Part shown: piece after piece, positions 23,506 through 35,060 of the stretch
How positions within the stretch are numbered: the first letter of the stretch is position 1
Layout: each line of letters opens with the position of its first letter
Assembly: GCF_013030945.1 (NCBI RefSeq)
Contig: NZ_JABBXF010000021.1
Coordinates: 101,329 to 165,328 of the forward strand
DNA from: Streptomyces morookaense
GTDB lineage: Bacteria; Actinomycetota; Actinomycetes; Streptomycetales; Streptomycetaceae
Length of the DNA: 64,000 nt
Direction: 5' to 3'
Made by a program: the position numbers and the translations under genes
Notes under the pieces: generated by a model
What the model was told of the DNA's origin: nothing
The model's input: the letters and a program-made list of their open reading frames with translations, nothing else
Database searches by the model: none

Positions 23506-24282
23506 GTGACTGCACGCACCCCGCTGATGGCGGGCAACTGGAAGATGAACCTCAACCACCTCGAGGCCATCGCACACGTCCAGAAGCTCGCCTTCGCGCT
23601 CGCCGACAAGGACTTCGAGGCCGTCGAGGTCGCGGTCCTGCCCCCCTTCACCGACCTGCGCTCGGTGCAGACGCTGGTCGACGGCGACAAGCTGAAGATC
23701 AAGTACGGTGCCCAGGACATCTCGGCGCACGACTCCGGTGCCTACACCGGCGAGATCTCCGGCACCATGCTGGCCAAGCTCAAGTGCAGCTACGTGGCCG
23801 TCGGCCACTCCGAGCGCCGCCAGTACCACGGCGAGTCGGACGAGCTCTGCAACGCCAAGGTCAAGGCCGCCTTCCAGCACGGCATCACGCCGATCCTGTG
23901 CGTCGGCGAGGGTCTGGACGTCCGCAAGGCGGGCAACCAGGTCGCGCACACCCTGGCCCAGGTCGACGGCGGCCTGAAGGACGTCCCGGCCGCACAGGCC
24001 GAGTCCGTCGTCATCGCCTACGAGCCCGTCTGGGCCATCGGCACCGGCGAGGTCGCCACCCCCGAGGACGCCCAGGAGGTCTGCGGGGCCATCCGCCGCC
24101 GTCTGGCCGAGCTGTACGGGCAGGAGACGGCCGACAAGGTCCGTATCCAGTACGGCGGTTCCGTCAAGGCCGGCAACATCGCGGCGATCATGGCGCAGCC
24201 CGACGTGGACGGCGCGCTGGTCGGCGGTGCCTCGCTGGACGCGGACGAGTTCGTCAAGATCGTCCGCTTCCGCGATCAGTAG
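23506..24282 (+). CDS. tpiA: Triosephosphate isomerase
   Basis: A 258-residue TIM barrel interconverting the two triose phosphates. MAGNWKMN (active-site Lys), VAVGHSERR (catalytic His), [11 protein letters not shown] (catalytic Glu and flexible loop 6) and [10 protein letters not shown] are all intact. GTG start lies 6 nt after the pgk stop. Two hairpins follow the stop codon. Confidence 0.98.
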   Translation: MTARTPLMAGNWKMNLNHLEAIAHVQKLAFALADKDFEAVEVAVLPPFTDLRSVQTLVDGDKLKIKYGAQDISAHDSGAYTGEISGTMLAKLKCSYVAVGHSERRQYHGESDELCNAKVKAAFQHGITPILCVGEGLDVRKAGNQVAHTLAQVDGGLKDVPAAQAESVVIAYEPVWAIGTGEVATPEDAQEVCGAIRRRLAELYGQETADKVRIQYGGSVKAGNIAAIMAQPDVDGALVGGASLDADEFVKIVRFRDQ

Positions 24283-24290
24283 CGACTAGG

Positions 24291-24355
24291 ACGAGGGGCG
24301 GCCCTCGTCGTACCCTGTCGGGGCCGGGACCGGCGTATCTGCGCCCCCGGCCCCG
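24291..24355 (+). terminator. Two hairpins between tpiA and secG
   Basis: First: ACGAGGG/CCCTCGT with a 4-nt loop (24291-24308). Second: perfect 10-bp CGGGGCCGGG/CCCGGCCCCG with a 17-nt loop (24319-24355), ending 33 bp before secG. Confidence 0.7.
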
Positions 24356-24388
24356 TGTCGTATTCAGTCCGAGAGAGTTGGTCCAGCC

Positions 24389-24625
24389 GTGGTCATCGGG
24401 TTCTCGATCGCCCTCATCGTCTTCAGCCTGCTGATGATGATGCTGGTGCTCATGCACAAGGGGAAGGGCGGCGGCCTGTCCGACATGTTCGGTGGCGGCA
24501 TGCAGTCCTCCGTCGGCGGCTCCTCGGTCGCCGAGCGCAACCTCGACCGGATCACCATCGTGGTCGGTCTGCTGTGGTTCGCGTGCATCGTCGCGCTGGG
24601 TGTCCTGATGAAGCTCAAGAGCTGA
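24389..24625 (+). CDS. secG: Preprotein translocase subunit SecG
   Basis: A 78-residue membrane subunit of the SecYEG channel. Two hydrophobic helices (about 3-22 and 54-73) flank the conserved cytoplasmic loop KGKGGGLSDMFGGG. The GTG start gives a protein beginning VVIGFSIALIVFSLL. Its position after tpiA is usual in actinobacteria. Confidence 0.95.
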   Translation: MVIGFSIALIVFSLLMMMLVLMHKGKGGGLSDMFGGGMQSSVGGSSVAERNLDRITIVVGLLWFACIVALGVLMKLKS

Positions 24626-24692
24626 CGTACCGTCGTATCAGCGGCCTATGATGGAGACTCGCGTCTTCGCGGCCGGGCTGTAACTCCTGCCA

Positions 24693-24721
24693 CTGGACGC
24701 GCGTTGGGCCTTACGTAGACT
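24693..24721 (+). promoter_or_regulatory. Predicted vegetative promoter of rbpA
   Basis: CTGGAC (24693-24698), 17-bp spacer, TAGACT (24716-24721). The -10 is exact for the principal sigma factor. A short GCGGAG/CTCCGC hairpin lies at the expected mRNA 5' end (24733-24756). Confidence 0.5.
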
Positions 24722-24784
24722 GGGGCGCCCGCAGCGGAGTGGACTGTCACGCTCCGCGGCACCATCACGCAGGGAGTTACGACC

Positions 24785-25120
24785 GTGGCAAGTGGCAACG
24801 CGATCCGGGGGAGCCGGGTCGGGGCGGGGCCGATGGGGGAGGCCGAGCGGGGCGAGTCCGCGCCGCGTCTCCGCATCTCCTTCTGGTGCTCGAACGGGCA
24901 CGAAACACAGCCGAGCTTCGCCAGCGACGCACAGGTCCCGGACACCTGGGACTGCCCGCGCTGCGGCTTCCCGGCCGGCCAGGACCGGGACAACCCGCCG
25001 GACCCCCCGCGCACCGAGCCGTACAAGACGCACCTGGCGTACGTCCGCGAGCGGCGCAGCGACGCGGACGGCGAGGCCATCCTCGCCGAGGCGCTCGCCA
25101 AGCTGCGCGGCGAGATCTGA
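24785..25120 (+). CDS. rbpA: RNA polymerase-binding protein RbpA
   Basis: A 111-residue actinobacterial transcription factor that binds the principal sigma factor and beta subunit and stabilises the open complex. The N-terminal basic tail, the zinc-ribbon-like core (FWCSNGHETQPSF, then WDCPRCGFPAG; Cys35, 57, 60) and the C-terminal sigma-interaction region (YKTHLAYVRERRSDADGEAIL) are present. GTG start 24785 has AGGGAG 9 nt upstream. In S. coelicolor rbpA responds to disulfide stress through SigR; I could not find a convincing SigR site here. A strong terminator follows. Confidence 0.95.
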   Translation: MASGNAIRGSRVGAGPMGEAERGESAPRLRISFWCSNGHETQPSFASDAQVPDTWDCPRCGFPAGQDRDNPPDPPRTEPYKTHLAYVRERRSDADGEAILAEALAKLRGEI

Positions 25121-25138
25121 GCCGGAACCCTTGACCGA

Positions 25139-25180
25139 CGGCCCGTCCGTACTCCCCTGCGGGGGTGTGCGGACGGGCCG
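25139..25180 (+). terminator. Terminator after rbpA
   Basis: Perfect 11-bp CGGCCCGTCCG / CGGACGGGCCG with an inner CCCC/GGGG stem, 18 bp after the stop. Confidence 0.8.
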
Positions 25181-25237
25181 CTCGCGTTGGTCGGCTAGGT
25201 TGGTGCATACCGCAGCGAGAAGGAGAAATGGGCTGAG

Positions 25238-26872
25238 ATGAACGTCGATCAGATGCCTGAGTGGAATGCGCTGGCCAAGCACCGGGACGAGCTGGGGGAG
25301 GTGCAGCTGCGCAGGCTCTTCGCCGACGACCCGCGCCGGGCGGAGAAGTACACGCTCTCCGTCGGCGACCTGCATCTCGACTACTCCAAGCACCTCGTGA
25401 CCGACGAGACCCTGCGCCTGTTGCGCGAACTCGCGGCGGCCCGGGGCGTGGCGGAGCTGCGCGACGCCATGTTCCGCGGCGAGAAGATCAACACCACCGA
25501 GGGCCGCGCCGTGCTGCACACCGCGCTGCGTGCCCCCGAGTCGGCCGTCGTCGAGGTCGACGGGGAGAACGTCGTCCCCGCCGTGCACGCCGTCCTGCGC
25601 AAGATGCAGGTCTTCTCCGACCGCGTCCGTTCGGGTGATTGGAAGGGCCACACCGGCAAGCGCATCCGTAACGTCGTCAACATCGGTATCGGCGGCTCCG
25701 ATCTCGGTCCGGCGATGGCGTACGAGGCGCTGCGCGCCTTCACCCACCGCGAACTGACGTTCCGTTTCGTCTCCAACGTCGACGGCGCGGACCTGCACGA
25801 GGCCGTGCGCGACCTGGACCCGGCCGAGACGCTGTTCATCGTCGCCTCGAAGACGTTCACGACGATCGAGACCATCACCAACGCCACCTCGGCGCGGAAC
25901 TGGCTGCTGGCCGGTCTGGGGGCCGGCGAGGAGGCCGTCGCACGGCACTTCGTCGCCCTGTCGACGAACGAGGAGAAGGTCGCCGAGTTCGGCATCGACA
26001 CGGCCAACATGTTCGAGTTCTGGGACTGGGTCGGCGGCCGCTACTCCTACGACTCGGCCATCGGCCTCTCCCTGATGGTCGCCATCGGCCCGGACCGCTT
26101 CCGCGAGATGCTGGCGGGCTTCCACCTGGTCGACGAGCACTTCCGCACGGCCCCGCCGGAGCAGAACGCACCGCTGCTGCTGGGCCTGCTGGGCATCTGG
26201 TACGGCAACTTCCACGACGCGCAGTCGCACGCGGTGCTGCCCTACAGCCACTACCTGTCGAAGTTCGCGGCCTATCTGCAGCAGCTGGACATGGAGTCCA
26301 ACGGCAAGTCGGTCGACCGCGACGGCAACCGCGTCAACTGGCAGACGGGCCCGGTGGTCTGGGGCACGCCCGGCACGAACGGGCAGCACGCGTACTACCA
26401 GTTGATCCACCAGGGCACCAAGCTGATCCCCGCGGACCTGCTCGGCTTCGCCAAGCCGGTGGACGACCTGGAGCCGGGGCTGGTGGCCCAGCACGACCTG
26501 CTGATGGCCAACCTGTTCGCCCAGGGCCAGGCGCTCGCCTTCGGCAAGACCCCGGAGGAGGTCGCGGCGGAGGGCGTCCCGCAGGAGCTGATCCCGCACA
26601 AGACGTTCCGCGGCAACCACCCGACGACGACGATCCTGGCGAGCGAGCTGACTCCGTCGGTTCTGGGCCAGCTGATCGCGCTGTACGAGCACAAGGTGTT
26701 CGTACAGGGGGCGGTGTGGAACATCGACTCGTTCGACCAGTGGGGTGTCGAGCTGGGGAAGGTCCTCGCGAAGCGGGTCGAGCCGGCCTTGACGGCCGGC
26801 TCTGAGGTGCCGGGACTCGATGCGTCGACCGCTGCGCTCGTGCGCCGGTACCGCGAGCTGCGGGGGCGGTAG
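25238..26872 (+). CDS. pgi: Glucose-6-phosphate isomerase
   Basis: A 544-residue enzyme of the large (eukaryote/E. coli) class. [37 protein letters not shown] (phosphate-binding), [21 protein letters not shown] and [15 protein letters not shown] are all in order. The ATG at 25238 follows AAGGAGA by 11 nt, longer than usual. A two-codon ATG-GGC-TGA lies between but is too close to the ribosome site to be used. A TAGGTT at 25195-25200 is a likely -10. It converges on the pentose phosphate genes. Confidence 0.97.
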   Translation: MNVDQMPEWNALAKHRDELGEVQLRRLFADDPRRAEKYTLSVGDLHLDYSKHLVTDETLRLLRELAAARGVAELRDAMFRGEKINTTEGRAVLHTALRAPESAVVEVDGENVVPAVHAVLRKMQVFSDRVRSGDWKGHTGKRIRNVVNIGIGGSDLGPAMAYEALRAFTHRELTFRFVSNVDGADLHEAVRDLDPAETLFIVASKTFTTIETITNATSARNWLLAGLGAGEEAVARHFVALSTNEEKVAEFGIDTANMFEFWDWVGGRYSYDSAIGLSLMVAIGPDRFREMLAGFHLVDEHFRTAPPEQNAPLLLGLLGIWYGNFHDAQSHAVLPYSHYLSKFAAYLQQLDMESNGKSVDRDGNRVNWQTGPVVWGTPGTNGQHAYYQLIHQGTKLIPADLLGFAKPVDDLEPGLVAQHDLLMANLFAQGQALAFGKTPEEVAAEGVPQELIPHKTFRGNHPTTTILASELTPSVLGQLIALYEHKVFVQGAVWNIDSFDQWGVELGKVLAKRVEPALTAGSEVPGLDASTAALVRRYRELRGR

Positions 26873-26880
26873 CCCCGACC

Positions 26881-27030
26881 CGCGCCCCGACAGGGGCGCG
26901 GGGAACTGCGCGACCAGCCACGACGCGCCCGCAGCCGGCGTACCCGGGGCTCCGCCCCCGGACCCGGCAGTGCGCCGCCTGCGGGCTCCTCGGTGGCTGA
27001 TCGCGCAGTTCCCCGCGCCCCTTACGGGGC
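26881..27030. repeat. Inverted pair of dispersed mosaic repeats (copies 2 and 3)
   Basis: A minus-oriented copy (26881-26921) and a plus-oriented copy (26993-27030) face each other across ~70 bp that is itself palindromic (CCGGGGC/GCCCCGG type). The arms are about 38 bp, near-identical, and could form a long cruciform or RNA hairpin. Confidence 0.85.
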
Positions 27031-27032
27031 GT

Positions 27033-27078
27033 ACGGCAATGGCCCGGTCCCCTTCCCAGGGGACCGGGCCATTGCCGT
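27033..27078. terminator. Bidirectional terminator between pgi and pgl
   Basis: A perfect 21-bp stem (27033-27053 with 27058-27078) and a 4-nt TCCC loop, the most stable simple hairpin in the window. It ends 9 bp before the pgl stop codon and serves both convergent units. Confidence 0.9.
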
Positions 27079-27087
27079 GAGGCACCG

Positions 27088-27870
27088 TCAGGCCGAAGCC
27101 GGGGGGTACAGCCCCCGCGGCAGCTGCGCGGCAGCGCTCTGGTCCAGCAGCCACAGGGTGCGGCGCCGCCCGTACGCCCCGGCCGCCGGGGCCTGTACCT
27201 CCCCGGCACCCCCGAGCGCGAGTGCAACGGCCCCGGCCTTGTCCTCGCCCGCGGCGAGGAGCCAGACCTCCTGGGCCGCCCGGATCGCCGGCAGGGTCAG
27301 CGAGACCCTGGTCGGCGGCGGCTTCGGCGCGCCGTGCACGCCGACGACCGTGCGCTCGGTCTCCCGCACGCCCGGCAGCTCGGGGAAGAGCGAGGCCACG
27401 TGCGTGTCGGGGCCGACGCCCAGCAGCAGGACGTCGAAGGACGGCACGGAGCCATGGTCCTCGGGCCGGGCGGCGGCGGCCAGTTCGGCCGCGTACGCCT
27501 CGGCCGCCGCATCCGCGTCGTTGCCGTGCGCCCCGCCCGAGGGCGGCATCGCATGGACCCGCGCCGGGTCCAGGTCCACCGCGTCCAGCAGGGCCTCGCG
27601 GGCCTGCGTCTCGTTGCGGTCGGGGTGGCCCTCCGGCAGGAACCGCTCGTCGCCCCACCACAGGTCGAGCCGCGACCAGTCGACGGCATCCCGCGCGGGA
27701 GCCGTGGCCAGGGCCGCGAGCAGGCCGTTGCCGTTGCGTCCGCCGGTGAGCACCACCGAGGCGGAGCCGCGGGCGGCCTGCGCGTCCACGATGCGGGTGA
27801 TCAGCCGGGCGGCCGCGGCCTGGGCCATCAGCTCCTTGTCCCGGTGGACGACGACCTGGGGCGTGCTCAC
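27088..27870 (-). CDS. pgl: 6-phosphogluconolactonase
   Basis: A 260-residue lactonase, second step of the oxidative pentose phosphate pathway. VLTGGRNGNGLLAAL, WWGDERFLPEGHPDRNE and LLLGVGPDTHVASLFPE are the family hallmarks (sugar phosphate binding). GTG start at 27870 overlaps the opcA stop by 4 nt (GTGA). It is the last gene of tkt-tal-zwf-opcA-pgl. Confidence 0.95.
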   Translation of the reverse strand: MSTPQVVVHRDKELMAQAAAARLITRIVDAQAARGSASVVLTGGRNGNGLLAALATAPARDAVDWSRLDLWWGDERFLPEGHPDRNETQAREALLDAVDLDPARVHAMPPSGGAHGNDADAAAEAYAAELAAAARPEDHGSVPSFDVLLLGVGPDTHVASLFPELPGVRETERTVVGVHGAPKPPPTRVSLTLPAIRAAQEVWLLAAGEDKAGAVALALGGAGEVQAPAAGAYGRRRTLWLLDQSAAAQLPRGLYPPASA

Positions 27871-28895
27871 TTGGCCGCTGCCTTCTTGCTCGTGGCGGCG
27901 GCCTTCTTCGCCGGAGCCGGAGCCGGCTTCTCCTCGGCGGCCTCGGCGGCGGGAGCCGCCGCACCCGGCGTGCCGAGCCTGGCCACCCCGTACTTCAGCG
28001 CGGACGCGTACGTGTCGTCCGGGTCGAGCCGGCGCAGCTCCTCGGCCATCAGCTCCGAGGTGTCGCGGCGCTTGAGCGCGACCGCACGGTCCGGCTGGCC
28101 CTGCATGGTGAGCGTGGCCAGCGAGCCGTCGACGCGGTCGAGCACAATCGGCCCGTTCGCGGTCTCCAGGCGGACGGCCGTGAGGCCGGGGCCGTTGGAG
28201 ACGGAACGCGTCACCGGCACGCCGAGGCGGTCGGCGAGCCACATGGCGAGCAGCTCGGCGCTCGGGTTGTAGGCCTCGCCCGCGACCTCGGCCGCGGTGA
28301 TCCGGACGCCCGGCTGCTGGTCCAGCGCCGCCGCCAGCATCGAGCGCCAGGGGGTGATGCGGGTCCAGGCCATGTCGGTGTCGCCGGGGGCGTAGGTGGC
28401 CGCGCGCCGCTCGAGCTCGGCGACCGGGTCCTCACAGGCGTAGGTGTCGGTGACACGGCGCTGCGCGAGGGCACCCAGCGGGTCCTTGGCCGGGTCGGCC
28501 GGGGCGCCCACCGGCCACCAGACCACCACGGGGGCGTCCGGCAGCAGCAGCGGCAGCACGACCGACTGGGCGTGGTCTATGACCTCGCCGTGCAGGCGCA
28601 GCACCACCGTCTCGCCGGTGCCCGCGTCGCCGCCGACGCGGACCTCGGCGTCCAGGCGGGCCTTGGCGCGGTCGCGGGGCGAGCGGCTGACCCGCTTGAT
28701 GACGACGAGCTTGCGCGAGGGGTGCTCGCGGGAGGCGTCGTCCGCCGCCTTGAGCGCGTCGTAGGCGTGCTCCTCGTCGGTGACGATGACCAGGGTGAGG
28801 ACCATGCCGACGGCGGGGGCGCCGAGGGCCCGGCGCCCCTGGACCAGGGCGTTGTTGATCTTGCTCGCCGTGGTGTCCGTGAGATCGATCTTCAT
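27867..28895 (-). CDS. opcA: Glucose-6-phosphate dehydrogenase assembly protein OpcA
   Basis: A 342-residue protein needed for full activity of Zwf in cyanobacteria and actinobacteria. MKIDLTDTTASKINNALV at the N-terminus, VVVWWPVGAP in the centre and TRITPWRSMLAAALDQ are characteristic. The C-terminal ~45 residues are an Ala/Pro/Lys-rich tail not needed for the fold. The ATG overlaps the zwf stop (ATGA), consistent with stoichiometric production with its client enzyme. Confidence 0.95.
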   Translation of the reverse strand: MKIDLTDTTASKINNALVQGRRALGAPAVGMVLTLVIVTDEEHAYDALKAADDASREHPSRKLVVIKRVSRSPRDRAKARLDAEVRVGGDAGTGETVVLRLHGEVIDHAQSVVLPLLLPDAPVVVWWPVGAPADPAKDPLGALAQRRVTDTYACEDPVAELERRAATYAPGDTDMAWTRITPWRSMLAAALDQQPGVRITAAEVAGEAYNPSAELLAMWLADRLGVPVTRSVSNGPGLTAVRLETANGPIVLDRVDGSLATLTMQGQPDRAVALKRRDTSELMAEELRRLDPDDTYASALKYGVARLGTPGAAAPAAEAAEEKPAPAPAKKAAATSKKAAAK

Positions 28896-30415
28896 GGCCG
28901 GCGCCAGCTCCGTCCGTCTCGTGCCAGCATCGCGTCAGCCTCGGCCGGACCCCAGGTGCCGGCCGGGTACTGCGCGGGCTTGCCGTGCTTGTCCCAGTAC
29001 TCCTCGATCGGGTCGAGGATCTCCCAGGAGAGCTCGACCTCCTTGAGGCGCGGGAAGAGGTTCGACTCGCCGAGCAGCACGTCGAGGATGAGCCGCTCGT
29101 ACGCCTCGGGGCTCGACTCGGTGAAGGACTCGCCGTAGGCGAAGTCCATCGACACGTCCCGGACCTCCATCTGGGTGCCGGGCACCTTGGAGCCGAACCG
29201 CACGGTGACGCCTTCGTCCGGCTGCACCCGGATGACCAGGGCGTTCTGCCCCAGCTCCTCGGTGGCCGTGTGGTCGAAGGGCGAGTGCGGGGCGCGCTGG
29301 AAGACGACCGCGATCTCGGTGACGCGGCGGCCGAGCCGCTTGCCGGTGCGCAGGTAGAAGGGGACGCCCGCCCAGCGGCGGTTGTCGATCTCCAGCTTGA
29401 CCGCGGCGTAGGTGTCGGTCTTCGACTTGGGGTCGATGCCCTCTTCCTCGAGGTACCCGACGACCTGCTCGCCGCCCTGCCAGCCGTGCGCGTACTGGGC
29501 GCGCACGGTCTCCTTGCCGAGGTCCTTGGGCAGCCGGACGGCGCCCAGCACCTTGGTCTTCTCGGCCGCCACCGCGTCCGCGTCGAAGGAGGCGGGCTCC
29601 TCCATGGCGGTCAGCGCGAGCAACTGCAGCAGGTGGTTCTGGATGACGTCGCGCGCGGCGCCGATGCCGTCGTAGTAGCCGGCCCGGCCGCCGATGCCGA
29701 TGTCCTCGGCCATCGTGATCTGCACATGGTCGACGTACGAACGGTTCCAGAGCGGCTCGAACATCTGGTTGGCGAAGCGCAGCGCCAGGATGTTCTGGAC
29801 CGTCTCCTTGCCCAGGTAGTGGTCGATCCGGAAGACCTCTTCGGCCGGGAAGACCTCGTGGACGATCCGGTTGAGCTCCTGGGCGCTCTTCAGGTCGTGG
29901 CCGAAGGGCTTCTCGATGACGGCACGCCGCCAGGAGCCCTCGGACTGCTCGGCCAGGCCGTGCTTCTTCAGCTGCTGGACGACGGTGGGGAAGAACTTCG
30001 GCGGCACCGACAGGTAGAAGGCGAAGTTGCCGCCCGTGCCCTGGGCCTTGTCGAGCTCCTCGATGGTGTCCTTGAGGGTCTCGAAGGCCTCGTCGTCGCC
30101 GAAGTCGCCCTGGACGAACCGGCAGCCCTGCACCAGCTGCTGCCAGACCTCCTCGCGGAACGGCGTGCGCGCGTGCTCCTTGACCGCGTCGTGCACTATC
30201 TGCGCGAAGTCCTCGTCCGCCCAGTCGCGGCGGGCGAATCCGATGAGCGAGAAGCCCGGCGGCAGCAGACCCCGGTTGGCGAGGTCGTAGACCGCCGGCA
30301 TCAGCTTCTTTCGTGACAAATCGCCCGTGACGCCGAAGATCACCAGGCCCGACGGCCCCGCGATGCGCGGGAGCCGTCGGTCCGAAGCGTCACGCAGCGG
30401 ATTGCTGCTGGTCAA
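28892..30415 (-). CDS. zwf: Glucose-6-phosphate dehydrogenase
   Basis: A 507-residue NADP-dependent dehydrogenase starting the oxidative pentose phosphate pathway. The dinucleotide fold opens with VIFGVTGDLSRKKL, the substrate site is FRIDHYLGKETVQN with catalytic His, and EKPFGHDL is conserved. The only start that gives the family N-terminus is a TTG at 30415, one base after the tal stop; the rare start and tight spacing imply translation coupled to tal. Confidence 0.96.
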   Translation of the reverse strand: MTSSNPLRDASDRRLPRIAGPSGLVIFGVTGDLSRKKLMPAVYDLANRGLLPPGFSLIGFARRDWADEDFAQIVHDAVKEHARTPFREEVWQQLVQGCRFVQGDFGDDEAFETLKDTIEELDKAQGTGGNFAFYLSVPPKFFPTVVQQLKKHGLAEQSEGSWRRAVIEKPFGHDLKSAQELNRIVHEVFPAEEVFRIDHYLGKETVQNILALRFANQMFEPLWNRSYVDHVQITMAEDIGIGGRAGYYDGIGAARDVIQNHLLQLLALTAMEEPASFDADAVAAEKTKVLGAVRLPKDLGKETVRAQYAHGWQGGEQVVGYLEEEGIDPKSKTDTYAAVKLEIDNRRWAGVPFYLRTGKRLGRRVTEIAVVFQRAPHSPFDHTATEELGQNALVIRVQPDEGVTVRFGSKVPGTQMEVRDVSMDFAYGESFTESSPEAYERLILDVLLGESNLFPRLKEVELSWEILDPIEEYWDKHGKPAQYPAGTWGPAEADAMLARDGRSWRRP

Positions 30416-30416
30416 C

Positions 30417-31532
30417 TCACGCCTCCGGTGCGAGGCGCTTGAGCTCCGCCTCCGTGGACTTGAGCAGGTCGTTCCACGACTGCTCGAACTTGTCGACGCC
30501 CTCGTCCTCGAGCAGCTGGACGACCTCGTCGTAGGAGACCCCGAGCTTGGCGAGGGCGTCGAGCTCGGCCTTGGCCTGCTCGTAGGTGCCGCGCACCGTG
30601 TCGCCGGTGATCTGCCCGTGGTCCGCGGTGGCCTCCAGCGTGGCCTCCGGCATGGTGTTCACCGTGTTCGGGGCGACCAGGTCGTCCACGTACAGGGTGT
30701 CCTTGTAGGCCGGGTCCTTGACGCCGGTCGACGCCCACAGCGGACGCTGCTTGTTGGCGCCGGCCTTCTCCAGGGCCAGCCAGCGGTCCGAGGAGAAGAC
30801 CTCCTCGTACGCCTGGTACGCCAGACGGGCGTTGGCGAGGGCGGCCTTGCCGCGCAGCGCCTTGGCCTCCTCGGTGCCCAGGGCGTCCAGCCGCTTGTCG
30901 ATCTCGGTGTCCACGCGGGACACGAAGAAGGACGCGACCGAGTGGATCAGCGACAGGTCCAGGCCGGCGGCCTTGGCCTTCTCCAGACCGGTCAGGTAGG
31001 CGTCCATCACGGCGCGGTAGCGCTCGAGGGAGAAGATCAGCGTGACATTGACGCTGATGCCCTTGCCGATGACCTGGGCGATGGCCGGCAGGCCCGCCTT
31101 CGTCGCCGGGATCTTGATCAGCGTGTTCGGGCGGTCCACCAGCCACGCCAGCTGCTTGGCCTCGGCCACCGTCGCCACGGTGTCGTGGGCCAGCCGCGGG
31201 TCGACCTCGATGGAGACCCGGCCGTCCTGGCCGTCGGTGGCGTCGAAGACCGGGCGCAGGATGTCGGCCGCGTCACGGACGTCCGCCGTGGTGATCATGC
31301 GGATGGCTTCCTCGACGGTCACCTTGCGGGCCGCGAGGTCGGTGAGCTGCTGCTCGTAGCCGTCGCCGCCGGAGATCGCCTTCTGGAAGATCGACGGGTT
31401 CGTCGTGACGCCCACGACGTGGCTCTGGTCGATCAGCTCGGACAGGTTGCCCGACGTGATGCGCTTGCGGGACAGGTCGTCCAGCCAGATCGCGACGCCT
31501 TCGTCGGAGAGGCGCTTGAGTGCGTCTGTCAT
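30417..31532 (-). CDS. tal: Transaldolase, actinobacterial long type
   Basis: A 371-residue aldolase moving a three-carbon unit in the non-oxidative pentose phosphate pathway. [41 protein letters not shown] (Schiff-base Lys), [12 protein letters not shown] and [12 protein letters not shown] are in order. ATG at 31532 follows AGGAG by 11 nt. A four-codon ATG-CAA-GAC-CCA-TGA overlaps the start but directly abuts the ribosome site. It lies 35 nt after tkt. Confidence 0.97.
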   Translation of the reverse strand: MTDALKRLSDEGVAIWLDDLSRKRITSGNLSELIDQSHVVGVTTNPSIFQKAISGGDGYEQQLTDLAARKVTVEEAIRMITTADVRDAADILRPVFDATDGQDGRVSIEVDPRLAHDTVATVAEAKQLAWLVDRPNTLIKIPATKAGLPAIAQVIGKGISVNVTLIFSLERYRAVMDAYLTGLEKAKAAGLDLSLIHSVASFFVSRVDTEIDKRLDALGTEEAKALRGKAALANARLAYQAYEEVFSSDRWLALEKAGANKQRPLWASTGVKDPAYKDTLYVDDLVAPNTVNTMPEATLEATADHGQITGDTVRGTYEQAKAELDALAKLGVSYDEVVQLLEDEGVDKFEQSWNDLLKSTEAELKRLAPEA

Positions 31533-31567
31533 GGGTCTTGCATCTCCTACAGATAGATAAAGGGGCG

Positions 31568-33649
<2,082 letters not shown>

Positions 33650-34032
33650 CCTCGGTCAGGGCTCCTCTCCACATGTTCTGTTTGCCGGGGGCGGTATTCC
33701 GCCACGACGCGGCGCTGTCGAGCCTACCCCCGTCGGGACGCGCATCTTTTCGACGTGCAGTCGGCTGCCCGGCACTCGCTCCCCGCAACCGGATGACGCG
33801 GGCGGACATTCCCGTCGGGCGAGACCGTCCACTGTTTCCAGCCTGACGGGTGCGCGACGGGCCCGCCTCCCGAACGAGACCGTTCTGTCATGTTCCGCCG
33901 CCCCGCCAACACGAGCCCACCCCGGCGGAGGCCGCGGTATCGCCTGCGTCTAAAGTGGCGTGGTACGCGCAAGTCTTTACGGGGTTTCCTGCCCGGATGT
34001 GCTTGCTGGCCTTATCTCTGTCAGGGGTGTGC
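33650..34032. other. Divergent intergenic region tkt/ctaB
   Basis: No gene with a ribosome site was found. TAAAGT (33951-33956) is a possible -10 toward ctaB without a good -35. TAGGCT on the minus strand near 33722-33727 is a candidate toward tkt. Confidence 0.35.
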
Positions 34033-34974
34033 GTGACGGCCGTCGAATCCCGTCCGGCGGGGGTGCTTTCTGAGAGTCCTGTGCGCAGGCCCTTCGGGGC
34101 TCGCGTCAAGGGCTTCGTGGCACTGACGAAGCCGCGCGTCATCGAGCTGTTGCTGATGACGACGGTGCCGGTGATGTTCCTCGCCGCACAGGGCGTTCCG
34201 GACCTCGGTCTGGTCCTGGCCACGTGCATCGGCGGTTACCTCTCGGCCGGCGGCGCGGGCGCGTTCAACATGTACTACGACCGGGACATCGACGCCTTGA
34301 TGGACCGGACGTCCCAGCGCCCGCTCGTCACCGGCATGGTCTCGCCCCGCGAGTGCCTGGTGTTCGCCACGGCGCTCACCGTCGTGTCGACCGTGTGGTT
34401 CTGGTTCCTGGTCAACCCGCTGTCGGCGATGCTCTCCCTCGGCGCGTCGCTCTTCTACACCGTCGTCTACACGATGATCCTCAAGCGCCGTACCGCGCAG
34501 AACATCGTGTGGGGCGGCATCGCGGGCTGCCTGCCGGTCATCATCGGCTGGTCCGCGGTGCGGAACGAGGTCTCCTGGGCCTCGCTGATCCTCTTCCTGG
34601 TCATCTTCTTCTGGACGCCGCCGCACTACTGGCCGCTGTCGATGAAGGTGAAGGACGACTACGAGCGGGCCAACGTGCCGATGCTGCCCGTGGTGGCCGG
34701 CAACAAGGCCGTGGCGCGGCAGATCGTCCTGTACAGCTGGGTGATGGTGGGCGTGTCCCTGCTGCTCCAGCCGCTGGGCTACACGGGCTGGTTCTACACG
34801 GCCGTGGCGGTGCTGTGCGGCGGCTTCTGGCTGAAGGAGGCGCATGCGCTTCAGGCTCGCGCCAAGGCCGGGATCACCGGGGCGAAGCTGAAGGAGATGC
34901 GGCTGTTCCACTGGTCGATCACCTATGTGTCGCTCCTGTTCACTGCGGTGGCGATCGACCCGTTCCTCAGGTAG
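34033..34974 (+). CDS. ctaB: Protoheme IX farnesyltransferase (haem O synthase)
   Basis: A 313-residue UbiA-type prenyltransferase with about eight to nine membrane helices. It farnesylates haem b to haem o for cytochrome aa3 oxidase. Both Asp-rich prenyl-diphosphate motifs are seen: [15 protein letters not shown] and, later, [28 protein letters not shown] near the N-terminus is typical. The GTG at 34033 is preferred (protein [10 protein letters not shown]); an upstream ATG at 33997 is possible but adds a hydrophobic stretch not seen in the family. Works with ctaA, 1.5 kb away on the other strand. Confidence 0.95.
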   Translation: MTAVESRPAGVLSESPVRRPFGARVKGFVALTKPRVIELLLMTTVPVMFLAAQGVPDLGLVLATCIGGYLSAGGAGAFNMYYDRDIDALMDRTSQRPLVTGMVSPRECLVFATALTVVSTVWFWFLVNPLSAMLSLGASLFYTVVYTMILKRRTAQNIVWGGIAGCLPVIIGWSAVRNEVSWASLILFLVIFFWTPPHYWPLSMKVKDDYERANVPMLPVVAGNKAVARQIVLYSWVMVGVSLLLQPLGYTGWFYTAVAVLCGGFWLKEAHALQARAKAGITGAKLKEMRLFHWSITYVSLLFTAVAIDPFLR

Positions 34975-34996
34975 TTCTTCGGCTGAAGGCCGGTTT

Positions 34997-35034
34997 GGGC
35001 TGGTCGCGCAGTTCCCCGCGCCCCTATCGGGGCG
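34997..35034 (+). repeat. Dispersed mosaic repeat, copy 4
   Basis: GGGCTGGTCGCGCAGTTCCC then a GCCCC/GGGGC hairpin, 22 bp after the ctaB stop; likely acts as its terminator. Confidence 0.85.
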
Positions 35035-35047
35035 CCCTACTCGCCGG

Positions 35048-35053
35048 TAGCAT
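35048..35053 (+). promoter_or_regulatory. -10 hexamer of leaderless promoter
   Basis: TAGCAT ends 7 nt before the ATG at 35061. Confidence 0.4.
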
Positions 35054-35060
35054 CCAGTCC

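Noticed and set aside
24640..24710. Possible tRNA or small RNA between secG and rbpA
   Set aside because: I could not fold an acceptor, D, anticodon and T arm from it. A vegetative promoter explains the interval.
24626..24784. SigR-type promoter (GGAAT-N18-GTT) for rbpA
   Set aside because: Expected from S. coelicolor, but no pair of hexamers with this spacing was convincing; GGAGA near 24656 lacks a GTT at the right place.
25228..25236. Two-codon ORF ATG-GGC-TGA before pgi, and a four-codon ORF over the tal start (31543-31529)
   Set aside because: In both the ribosome site abuts or nearly abuts the mini start codon, too close for initiation. Long but tolerable spacing to the true starts explains the layout.
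33793..33846. 17-codon ORF in the tkt/ctaB interval
   Set aside because: No ribosome site and no coupling to a neighbour.
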